Positions 1 through 5,717 of a stretch of DNA of 6,789 nt are shown here, in pieces. The notes beneath the pieces are model-generated. The model was given only the letters and a program-made list of their open reading frames with translations, had not been told where the DNA came from and did not search any database. Origin of the DNA: Actinomycetota bacterium (GTDB taxonomy: Bacteria; Actinomycetota; Acidimicrobiia; Spongiisociales; UBA5794); the NCBI GenBank assembly GCA_003648875.1, contig QMQC01000099.1, forward strand, positions 1-6,789. The letters are read 5' to 3'. Position numbers and translations under genes: made by a program. How positions within the stretch are numbered: the stretch's first letter is position 1; each line of letters begins with the position of its first letter.

Positions 1-1055
1 CCAGCGAGAATTGCCTCATACTCGGCATCGAGGTCGTACCCGACCATGTCGAAGAACTCGTGGTGGGTCCAGCCATCAGCGGTCACATCCCTGTCCAATC
101 CGAGATAGACAACCAGGCTCGCAAGGGCCGCATCTTCCTCGCGCACCGCTCTCTCCCACTCCTCGTCGACGGCTCCCTCCGGCAGACAATCGATGGTCGC
201 GCGTGGGCTCGCATTCGACACGGCGGCTCGGGCGTGAACAACAAGGCCCCTGTCCGTGGTCACGGTGATCTTGTCCGGGCCCTCGGGGACAATCGAGTTG
301 ACGGTGTTGCGATAGTGGATTGACCCACCTCGCTCCTCGATCGTTTCAGCCATGGCCCTGGTGACAGCTCCAGAACCTCCCGTGGGATACCAAGCACCCG
401 ATGTGTGATAGGACAACAGCGTGAGGCCGAACTGGCCCGCCGACACCCTCGATGGTGGAAGACCGAGGTATCCCCACAGCGTCGAGAGCATCGCCTTGGC
501 TTCGTCTGTCTCAATGAATTGATCCAGATAGACGCTCCATGGCGTTGAGAACGCAACAGCCATGTCTGGGTATCGAGTCAACATCTCGTGCGCGGGCACT
601 TGTTCACCGCGTTTGGAATCTGCCGCATATCGGGCCATGTCGTGCCCGAGCCTGCGCAGCGATGCGAACAGTTCCGAAACGCCGTCCTTCTCGTCGGGAA
701 ACAAGGTCCAGACATCAGTCAGATAGTCAGGGATCTCCGTACGAACCGTTATCTCGAAATCGGGGAAGGCTGCCGTGTAGAAGGGATCGAGGCTGTTCAT
801 GTGCACCTTGTCATATACACCAAGGGTCTCGAACATCTTGTGTGCCCAACCACCAGGCTCCATCCCGTCCAATGCGTGAAGGGCGACCTCGAATCGGTAG
901 CCACGTTCCTTGAAATTGTGGGCATAGCCGCCAGGCTTTGTTTGGTGCTCAAGCACGACGACCTCATAGCCGTCCTGTTGCAGGTGTCCCGCAGCGGAAA
1001 GGCCACCAAGCCCCGCGCCGACAACAACGACATCGGTCGTCAAGGTCCTTGTCAT
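1..1055 (-). CDS. FAD-dependent oxidoreductase, phytoene desaturase / retinol saturase-like (3' end cut by window edge)
   Basis: The reading frame stays open from the ATG at 1055 to the left edge (351 full codons), so the C-terminus is missing; family members usually have about 490-540 residues. The N-terminus is a Rossmann FAD-binding fold: a hydrophobic strand, the dinucleotide motif GAGLGG at residues 13-18, an acidic residue ending the second strand (E36) and KPGGYA just after it. YPTGGSGA (223-230) and SNASP (280-284) match conserved blocks of the CrtI/CrtISO/RetSat group (COG1233), which desaturate, isomerise or saturate polyenes using FAD. The substrate cannot be read from the sequence; a carotenoid or another isoprenoid is possible. 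The start is supported by the ATGA overlap with the stop of the upstream AI-2E transporter gene (1052-1055), which implies one mRNA and coupled translation. I am sure of the superfamily and unsure of the reaction. Confidence 0.88.
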   Translation of the reverse strand, partial: MTRTLTTDVVVVGAGLGGLSAAGHLQQDGYEVVVLEHQTKPGGYAHNFKERGYRFEVALHALDGMEPGGWAHKMFETLGVYDKVHMNSLDPFYTAAFPDFEITVRTEIPDYLTDVWTLFPDEKDGVSELFASLRRLGHDMARYAADSKRGEQVPAHEMLTRYPDMAVAFSTPWSVYLDQFIETDEAKAMLSTLWGYLGLPPSRVSAGQFGLTLLSYHTSGAWYPTGGSGAVTRAMAETIEERGGSIHYRNTVNSIVPEGPDKITVTTDRGLVVHARAAVSNASPRATIDCLPEGAVDEEWERAVREEDAALASLVVYLGLDRDVTADGWTHHEFFDMVGYDLDAEYEAILA

Positions 1056-2260
1056 GGATCGGAAGATATCGGAATCGGGTCCTCACCCGGCCACGGATCG
1101 GCATCGACGAGCTTCCGCCAGATGTATACGACCACATCCCTTATCGAGGCGATCACCGGCACCGCGAGGAGTGAGCCAAGTAGCCCGCCCACCTGGAATC
1201 CAACCATGAGACCGATAAGGACCACCGCCGGCCTGAGGTTCACGGCAGTGCCCATCACCCTTGGAGCGATGATGTTGGCTTGGAGTTGTACGACCAGGAG
1301 ATAGATGCCTATGACGATGAGAGCGAACCAGTAATGCTCAAGTTCCGGCCACCGAGTAGAACCAGATATCAATGCAGCCAGCACGCCGGGAATAGCGGCA
1401 AGGATCGGGCCGAAGGTCGGGATCATGTTGAGCACAACCATGACTGTCCCCATCAGGAAGGCCCCAGGAAGACCGACCAGCCACAACACTACGAACACGA
1501 AGAAGCCGGTGATCAGCGAGTTCACGAGCTGCCCATAGAGATAGCCGCGCCACACTCTCTTCTGTTTGAGCATCATCATCGCCCCATCGCGCTCGTAGCC
1601 GGATGGGAAGTGCTCGATCGCCGATTCGTGCATCCGCTGACTGTCTGCGTTGAGGTACATGGCGACGAGGGCTGTGATGATCGCCGACGTGACCGCAGCT
1701 GTGATGATTCCAACAGCCGTGCGGATCCCACTGAATCCGGCTCCCAAGTAGTCGAGCAGCCTCTCGGCGTCCAGCACCATGCCACCCTGTCCGTCGCTGT
1801 CCGAGATGGAGGTTTGAAGGGAGTCGAGGAAGGCTGAAATGTCGACGGTAAGGCCAAAGATGAGTATGTGTCCCTGGTCATCCACCTCTGCGAGCAGCCA
1901 CACCCTTGCGTCGTCCACAAGACCGATTGGATCGAGCTCTGCAATGGATGCCGCTATCGAGTTCACCAGCAGGGCCCCGAAGGCCAGCGTGCCCATGAAC
2001 ACGACGAGATACGCAACAAGCAGGGCAAGACCTCTCGGTACCTTCAATCGGTGGACCGAAAGCCTGATCAAAGGGGCGATGAGGAATGCGATGAGTCCGG
2101 CAAAAGCGGCAATCGCGAGGACATTTCTGATGAGATAGATGCCAAGAAGCGCAAGAACGAACAACATCGCAACAACAAGCAGCTTTGTGTTGTCACCCCA
2201 CCGAGGCGATGGCGGATAGAAGCTTGGCACCTGCTCGGATTCGACGGATTCGTTCTCCAT
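1052..2260 (-). CDS. AI-2E family (PerM/YdiK-like) membrane transporter
   Basis: This 402-residue protein has the AI-2E transporter layout. A soluble N-terminus of about 25 residues is followed by hydrophobic helices near 26-66 and 76-105, then a polar extracytoplasmic-type segment (about 106-175), and then a run of further helices from about 180 to 380. Family hallmarks are visible: P-TFGPILAAIP around 281-291 and QLQANIIAPRVMGTAVNLRP around 325-344. Proteins of this family have been linked to export of autoinducer-2 (TqsA) and to Na+/H+ antiport, so the substrate here is unknown. The length is near the family norm. The ATG at 2260 is preceded by GGAG at only 2 bases' spacing and by a possible -10 (TAGCGT), so the mRNA may be leaderless. 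The stop overlaps the start of the FAD oxidoreductase gene by 4 bases, making this the first gene of a two-gene unit. Confidence 0.93.
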   Translation of the reverse strand: MENESVESEQVPSFYPPSPRWGDNTKLLVVAMLFVLALLGIYLIRNVLAIAAFAGLIAFLIAPLIRLSVHRLKVPRGLALLVAYLVVFMGTLAFGALLVNSIAASIAELDPIGLVDDARVWLLAEVDDQGHILIFGLTVDISAFLDSLQTSISDSDGQGGMVLDAERLLDYLGAGFSGIRTAVGIITAAVTSAIITALVAMYLNADSQRMHESAIEHFPSGYERDGAMMMLKQKRVWRGYLYGQLVNSLITGFFVFVVLWLVGLPGAFLMGTVMVVLNMIPTFGPILAAIPGVLAALISGSTRWPELEHYWFALIVIGIYLLVVQLQANIIAPRVMGTAVNLRPAVVLIGLMVGFQVGGLLGSLLAVPVIASIRDVVVYIWRKLVDADPWPGEDPIPISSDP

Positions 2261-2266
2261 GTCTCC

Positions 2267-2272
2267 ACGCTA
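2267..2272 (-). promoter_or_regulatory. Possible -10 element (TAGCGT) for the AI-2E transporter gene
   Basis: On the minus strand TAGCGT (TANNNT class) ends 6 bases before the ATG at 2260. Initiation would fall at or next to the start codon. No clear -35 is seen. The hexamer carries little information, so this rests mainly on its position and on the same arrangement at the other genes in the window. Confidence 0.35.
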
Positions 2273-2289
2273 CCCGACCAGGACGCGGC

Positions 2290-2295
2290 TACGCT
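2290..2295 (+). promoter_or_regulatory. Possible -10 element (TACGCT) for the F420-dependent gene
   Basis: TACGCT (TANNNT class) lies 8 bases before the ATG at 2304, a spacing that would give a leaderless mRNA. No Shine-Dalgarno sequence is present before this ATG. This also argues for 2304 over 2259 as the start. A -35 is not recognisable. Confidence 0.35.
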
Positions 2296-2303
2296 CGCAT
2301 CCC

Positions 2304-2795
2304 ATGGGTCCATACCAACGCACTCTGACCAAGCTCTCCAGGACGAGCGCCCTCCGTTGGGTGTTGTCGAAGACAATCACACCTCTCGACTTGAGGCTCA
2401 AGGGAAGCCGCTTTGCTCCTTCTCGCTTCGGATTGGATGTGCCCCTGTGCTACCTGACGACGACGGGACGAAGTTCTGGTGAGCAGCGAACGGTGCCCCT
2501 TCTCTTTGTCGTAGCGCCATCCGGTGGTCGAGCAGTTGCAGCCACGAATTTTGGGCGTGAGAGCCACCCTGGTTGGGCGTTCAACCTCGAGGCGGAACCC
2601 TCAGCGACGCTCGTAGTCGAGGACGAAGTGATGTCCGTACACGCCCGCATGGCGAGCGATGAAGAGGCGGCTGAGCTCTGGCCGTTGTTCGATGGCATCT
2701 GGCCCGGCTATGAGTCCTACCGCGAGAACGCACCACGCGCCATCAAGATGTTCATCCTGAGTTCTCAGAATCGAGAAGAGCGAACAGAAGACTGA
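2304..2795 (+). CDS. Deazaflavin (F420)-dependent nitroreductase family protein (Ddn-like)
   Basis: With the start at 2304 the protein has 163 residues, close to the usual size of the Ddn/DUF385 family; members bind reduced F420 and reduce nitroaromatics, quinones or other acceptors, and many have unknown substrates. The family pattern is clear: LTTTGRSSGEQRTVPL (51-66), ATNFGRESHPGWAFNLEA (80-97, the hPxWxxNL block), VHAR (112-115) and PGYESYRENAPRAIKMFIL near the C-terminus (134-152). The N-terminal 45 residues are basic and helical-looking, as in membrane-associated members. An in-frame ATG at 2259 would add 15 residues, but it overlaps the divergent transporter's own start codon and gives a non-family-like Arg-rich head, so I prefer 2304. 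It appears to be monocistronic: 140 bases separate it from the preferred start of the next gene. Confidence 0.88.
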   Translation: MGPYQRTLTKLSRTSALRWVLSKTITPLDLRLKGSRFAPSRFGLDVPLCYLTTTGRSSGEQRTVPLLFVVAPSGGRAVAATNFGRESHPGWAFNLEAEPSATLVVEDEVMSVHARMASDEEAAELWPLFDGIWPGYESYRENAPRAIKMFILSSQNREERTED

Positions 2796-2921
2796 AGCCT
2801 GCCAGGGGCATGGTGCCGGTGGCCGATGTCCTTGTGCAGGACCGTTGTCAACCAAACGGGGCTTGTCGTGCATCAAGGGACATGACGGCGCTCAACCTCG
2901 CGACCCCCCGGACCTTCTGTG

Positions 2922-2927
2922 TACCAT
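2922..2927 (+). promoter_or_regulatory. Possible -10 element (TACCAT) for the sigma factor gene
   Basis: TACCAT lies 8 bases before the preferred ATG at 2936, again with no Shine-Dalgarno site between, so leaderless transcription is possible. No convincing -35 lies about 17 bases further upstream. It helps to decide the start but is weak on its own. Confidence 0.35.
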
Positions 2928-2935
2928 CTCCTTCC

Positions 2936-3526
2936 ATGGGGGAGCTTCCCAACACTCCGAACCAGATCAGGGTCTTTGTCGATAACAGCTATGGCAAGGT
3001 CGTGGCTGCTGTCGCCCTTGCCACTGGTGATGCCTTCGCTGCCGAAGACGGCGTCCAGGATGCCATCGTCAAGGTCATTCGTGACGGGCACGAGCCTGAT
3101 AGTCTCGCTGCCTGGGTGACAGTCGTGGCAACCAATGAAGTCCGACAGGCCCAACGGCGCCGCGCCATCGAGACGCGGGTCAGCCAGGGATCGATCGAAC
3201 CGCCTCGAGATTCAACCGAGAGTATCGCCGTCTCCACCGATGTCCGGTCAGCCATCTCGGAGTTGCCCGAATGTCAGAGAGAGATCGTTCTGCTCCACTA
3301 CTACCTCGACGCATCGGTTGCAGATACTGCCCGCGCGATGGAGATCTCTGAAGGAACCCTGAAGACCCAGTTGCACAGGGTCCGACCAGTCGGTGGCAAG
3401 ACCCTCAGTAGCTGCGTTCCTGGAGAAGCTCTTCAAAGGTGTCACGATCACATCAGACTCGGGCTCGGTCGTGTTCACCATCAGGGCAACCGGGTTTCGG
3501 AGCGAACTCGTCGGTTGAGCTGGTAG
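2936..3526 (+). CDS. ECF-type RNA polymerase sigma factor, 3' end probably frameshifted
   Basis: The product is a sigma-70-family factor of ECF type. Numbered from the ATG at 2936, region 2 spans about 14-77 (AEDGVQDAIVKV at 36-47; SLAAWVTVVATNEVRQAQRRR at 56-76, the region 2.3/2.4 helix) and region 4 spans about 102-150 (ELPECQREIVLLHYY, then the helix-turn-helix SVADTARAMEISEGTLKTQLHRVR). After R150 the reading frame gives a low-complexity, Arg/His/Gly-rich tail of 46 residues that does not resemble a sigma factor. Skipping one base near 3385-3387 continues as RQSVARPSVAAFLEKLF and ends at a TGA at 3516-3518, which looks far more protein-like. Upstream in-frame ATGs at 2810 and 2882 would add 42 or 18 residues with no family resemblance, hence the chosen start. 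No anti-sigma gene is adjacent, so its control is unknown. Sigma identity is firm; whether the copy is intact is not. Confidence 0.8.
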   Translation: MGELPNTPNQIRVFVDNSYGKVVAAVALATGDAFAAEDGVQDAIVKVIRDGHEPDSLAAWVTVVATNEVRQAQRRRAIETRVSQGSIEPPRDSTESIAVSTDVRSAISELPECQREIVLLHYYLDASVADTARAMEISEGTLKTQLHRVRPVGGKTLSSCVPGEALQRCHDHIRLGLGRVHHQGNRVSERTRRLSW

Positions 3527-3544
3527 GTGAAGCCCATTCGTCCG

Positions 3545-3550
3545 TAGAAT
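3545..3550 (+). promoter_or_regulatory. Probable -10 element (TAGAAT) for the VIT-family transporter gene
   Basis: TAGAAT matches the TATAAT consensus at five of six positions and ends 7 bases before the ATG at 3558. The intervening bases contain no Shine-Dalgarno sequence, so transcription would start at or just before the ATG (leaderless mRNA). There is no good -35 at 16-18 bases. This is the strongest of the four -10-like sites in the window. Confidence 0.5.
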
Positions 3551-3557
3551 CCCAGGC

Positions 3558-4295
3558 ATGACGGATTTCGACGAGAAGGCCGACACCCCACTCGGCTACG
3601 AAACGCACATCGGGGATTCCCGCCAATACATGCGTGACATCATCCTTGGTGTCAACGACGGTCTTGTGTCGACGTTCCTCCTCGTGTCCGCCGTCGTCGG
3701 CGGTGGTCTCGATGCAGAGCAGGTACTACTCACCGGCATCGCTGGTGCCCTTGCTGGAATGATCTCAATGAGTATCGGGGAATATCTGGCAACCAAGGCC
3801 CAGGACGAAGTGTTCGATGCTGAGATCGCCCTTGAGAAGATCCACCTGCGCGACCATCGACAGCATGAAAGGGACCAGCTCACAGACATGCTCGGGGACA
3901 TGGGTCTGGAGGGCCAAGACCTCGAGACCGTCGTCGAGATCATCGACAGCAGCGATGAAGCGATGCTCAACATGCATGCCGCGCTCGAGTTCGGGGTCGT
4001 TGACACGGAGCGTCGAAGCCCATACGCAGCGGCCGTTGCTTCGGGTCTCCTGTTCCTCCTCGGCGCCATCCCCTCCGTGATTCCGTTCGCCATATGGGAC
4101 GGCACGGCAACCGCTCTAGTCGCTGCAGGTGTCTTCGCCGGTATCGGTCTCTTCTTCGTCGGAGCAATAAAGACACTCCAAACCAAGAAGGGTTGGTTGA
4201 TATCAGGACTCGAGAACCTCGCACTCGGTCTGGCAGCCGGTGTGCTCTCCTTCTTCGTCGGCAAGGCGTTCGACGCGTTGATCATCAGTGGGTAA
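3558..4295 (+). CDS. VIT1/CCC1 family iron/manganese transporter
   Basis: This 245-residue membrane protein has the VIT/CCC1 layout. A polar N-terminus leads into TM1 (about 27-50) with the conserved RDIILGVNDGLVSTF (26-40, including the metal-path aspartate D34). TM2 (about 56-78) ends in MSIGEYLATKAQDE. A cytoplasmic Glu/Asp/His-rich metal-binding helical segment follows (about 84-150), then three C-terminal helices at about 156-178, 183-205 and 216-243. Family members move Fe(II) or Mn(II) out of the cytosol by proton antiport, in plants and fungi into the vacuole; in bacteria they are thought to relieve metal excess. The ATG at 3558 sits 7 bases after a good -10 (TAGAAT) and lacks a Shine-Dalgarno site. 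It lies 31 bases after the sigma factor frame; whether that sigma factor controls it is unknown. It is convergent with the corrinoid adenosyltransferase gene. Confidence 0.93.
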   Translation: MTDFDEKADTPLGYETHIGDSRQYMRDIILGVNDGLVSTFLLVSAVVGGGLDAEQVLLTGIAGALAGMISMSIGEYLATKAQDEVFDAEIALEKIHLRDHRQHERDQLTDMLGDMGLEGQDLETVVEIIDSSDEAMLNMHAALEFGVVDTERRSPYAAAVASGLLFLLGAIPSVIPFAIWDGTATALVAAGVFAGIGLFFVGAIKTLQTKKGWLISGLENLALGLAAGVLSFFVGKAFDALIISG

Positions 4296-4296
4296 C

Positions 4297-4321
4297 CCAG
4301 ATACCGATGACCGGCGTCTGG
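4297..4321 (+). terminator. Weak hairpin after the VIT-family gene, possible terminator
   Basis: One base after the TAA stop, CCAGAT pairs with GTCTGG (one G-T wobble), then comes one A/C mismatch, then CCG pairs with CGG around a 5-base loop. No T-run follows on the plus strand, so it is not a classical intrinsic terminator. It may slow transcription or protect the 3' end between the two convergent genes. Confidence 0.3.
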
Positions 4322-4325
4322 TCTC

Positions 4326-4344
4326 GAAGTGAGCGCAGCGAGCG
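4326..4344. repeat. GTGAGCGCAGCGAGCG-type intergenic element (candidate dispersed repeat)
   Basis: The convergent gap of 106 bases holds gaagtgagcgcagcgagcg, built from near-repeats of the unit (c)agcg/gagcg. Strings of this GAGCGCAGCGAGCG type are often seen between genes in high-GC bacteria. Only one copy is in this window, so its dispersed nature is inferred from general experience and not seen here. The rest of the gap (4345-4401) shows only short palindromes (GAAGCTTC at 4362-4369, ACCGAGCGGT at 4371-4380). Confidence 0.3.
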
Positions 4345-4401
4345 TTCCGGAATGTGAACACGAAGCTTCAACCGAGCGGTGGACGAACAGGGCTTGCCTT
4401 G

Positions 4402-4932
4402 CTAGAAGTCAAGTCCCTTGCGCGCTGCAATTCCCTCGTCAAACGCATGTTTCACCTTGTGCATGTCCGTGACCGTGTCTGCAATCTCGATCAAAGCTGG
4501 GTCGGCGTCTCGCCCGGTGACTATCACGTTCACACGAGCAGGCCTTCCCTCGATTGTGTCAACAACATCCGTGGCCGGAATCCATCCGAAGGAGATCGGA
4601 TAGGTGGCTTCGTCGAGGATCACGAGGTCGTATTCGCCACCGGAAATGGCCACCTTCGCACGCTCCCACGTGTCCTGAGCGAACTTCTCCGTGGCCTCAA
4701 GATCGTCGGACTCCCACGTGAAGCCATCACCGCCCGTGATCCAATCGACACCGAGCTGGTCTGCCATCTTCCGCTCGCCCGTCTGCCACTGTTCCGACTT
4801 GATGAACTGGATGACGATGACGCTCCAGCCGCGAGCCGCCGCACGCAGCATCACGCCGAAGGCAGAACTCGACTTCCCCTTGCCATCGCCCGTATTGATG
4901 ATCACAAGGCCACGGTTGCGCGCATCGCTCAC
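4402..4932 (-). CDS. cobO: Corrinoid adenosyltransferase (cob(I)yrinic acid a,c-diamide adenosyltransferase, CobO/BtuR type)
   Basis: This 176-residue cytoplasmic enzyme transfers the adenosyl group of ATP to Co(I) corrinoid, making adenosylcobalamin or its precursors. The family's P-loop is intact (GDGKGKSSSA, 15-24), with VIQFIKSEQWQTGE (40-53), the FTW block (71-73), VILDEAT (104-110, Walker-B-like) and the C-terminal KHAFDEGIAARKGLDF that matches the conserved KxxxxxGIxAxxGIEF ending. The length fits (E. coli BtuR has 196). The start is GTG at 4932, overlapping the TGA of the upstream ATPase gene by 4 bases (GTGA), with a strong Shine-Dalgarno AGAGGAG 8 bases upstream. It is the last gene of the corrinoid uptake operon, so it probably adenosylates imported corrinoids. 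Its symbol could equally be btuR or cobA; the family call is certain. Confidence 0.95.
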   Translation of the reverse strand: MSDARNRGLVIINTGDGKGKSSSAFGVMLRAAARGWSVIVIQFIKSEQWQTGERKMADQLGVDWITGGDGFTWESDDLEATEKFAQDTWERAKVAISGGEYDLVILDEATYPISFGWIPATDVVDTIEGRPARVNVIVTGRDADPALIEIADTVTDMHKVKHAFDEGIAARKGLDF

Positions 4933-5717
4933 GACGGTGTCTCCTCTGCTCTCAAGGACACGATGACGGTAGCCCCATCAACCTCGATCACCCTGATAGA
5001 TGGTTCGAAGACCTCCCCGAGCAGCCGTTCCATGAGCACTTCCTCTGGCAGGCCAACACCAACGACTCTACCTTCACCAATGAGCGCAATCCTTCCACAG
5101 AACTGGGCTGCGGCAGTCAGGTCATGGATGGCGCTGACGACAGTTATGCCACGTTCTGTGCGGAGCCGGTCTATCAACTCGAGCACTTCGTGTTGGGCGG
5201 CAACATCGAGCGAAGCCGTTGCCTCATCGAGGACTACGATCGGTGCGCGCTGTGCAAGGACTCTCGCGAGGGAGGCCCTCTGCGTCTCGCCACCAGAGAG
5301 TGTTGCCACATCCCGGTCGGCGAAATCGCAGAGGTGCAGCGCGTCGAGTGCCTCCCACACACTGGAGATGTCGCCCTGAGACTCAACGGCCAGAGGCCCG
5401 AGGTAGGGTGTTCGCCCCAGCAGCACATAGTCAAAAACAGTCATCCCTTGTGGATAGAGCGGACGTTGGGGCACATAGGCGACCAGCTTCGCCCTGTCCC
5501 TGTGAGAACGACCGTCGATCACCGCGCCGCCGACCAGCACAGAACCCGAGTACGAGACGGCACCAGCGACCGTGCGGAGCAAGGTTGATTTGCCGGCGCC
5601 GTTTGGTCCGACGACGCCAAGCCACTCGCCGACACCGACATCAATCGACACCCCGCGGAGAACCTGATTCTTCCCATACGAAACGCTGACACTCTTGAAC
5701 TCGAGGACGGCAGTCAC
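4929..5717 (-). CDS. btuD: ABC transporter ATP-binding protein, corrinoid/iron-siderophore type (BtuD/FecE-like)
   Basis: This 262-residue cytoplasmic ATPase is the motor of a type II ABC importer. All ATPase motifs are intact: aromatic A-loop Y14, Walker A GPNGAGKST (37-45), Q-loop Q84 in YVPQ, signature LSGGETQRA (140-148), Walker B IVVLDEAT (160-167), D-loop SLD (168-170) and switch H197. The sequence is of the FecE/BtuD/HmuV class that pairs with FecCD permeases. The start is GTG at 5717, overlapping the permease stop by 4 bases (GTGA), with Shine-Dalgarno AAAGGAA 7 bases upstream; the stop overlaps the adenosyltransferase start in the same way. The downstream adenosyltransferase makes a corrinoid the likely substrate; the ATPase alone would fit siderophore or heme uptake equally, so the gene symbol is an inference from context. 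Confidence 0.92.
   Translation of the reverse strand: MTAVLEFKSVSVSYGKNQVLRGVSIDVGVGEWLGVVGPNGAGKSTLLRTVAGAVSYSGSVLVGGAVIDGRSHRDRAKLVAYVPQRPLYPQGMTVFDYVLLGRTPYLGPLAVESQGDISSVWEALDALHLCDFADRDVATLSGGETQRASLARVLAQRAPIVVLDEATASLDVAAQHEVLELIDRLRTERGITVVSAIHDLTAAAQFCGRIALIGEGRVVGVGLPEEVLMERLLGEVFEPSIRVIEVDGATVIVSLRAEETPS
4941..4947 (-). promoter_or_regulatory. Ribosome binding site for the adenosyltransferase gene
   Basis: On the minus strand AGAGGAG lies 8 bases before the GTG at 4932, inside the end of the ATPase gene. It fixes the GTG start and shows that this operon gene has a leadered, Shine-Dalgarno start, unlike the single genes in the middle of the window. Confidence 0.75.

Noticed and set aside
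588..1304. A 238-codon plus-strand frame across the FAD oxidoreductase/transporter junction
   Set aside because: It runs antisense to two well-supported genes joined by an ATGA overlap and shows no recognisable motif.
1868..2482. A 204-codon plus-strand frame spanning the transporter start and the divergent promoter region
   Set aside because: It is antisense to the transporter's N-terminus and then out of frame with the F420-dependent gene; no domain is visible.
2796..2870. Short hairpins after the F420-dependent gene (GGCA-TGG-TGCC at about 2808-2818; GTCC/GGAC at about 2828-2842)
   Set aside because: Stems are only 4 base pairs with no T-run, so they are not credible terminators.
2810..2935. 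Extension of the sigma factor to an upstream ATG at 2810 or 2882
   Set aside because: The added residues do not resemble sigma factors and no well-spaced Shine-Dalgarno supports those ATGs; the ATG at 2936 is right before region 2 and has a -10-like box.
3596..4285. A 229-codon minus-strand frame opposite the VIT-family gene
   Set aside because: The VIT family pattern on the plus strand is clear; the reverse frame gives a low-complexity S/P/R-rich product.
4354..5379. A 341-codon open frame on the plus strand
   Set aside because: It lies antisense to the adenosyltransferase and ATPase genes, whose motifs are complete. The translation has no domain and is rich in S, R and T, as expected of a shadow frame opposite GC-biased coding DNA.
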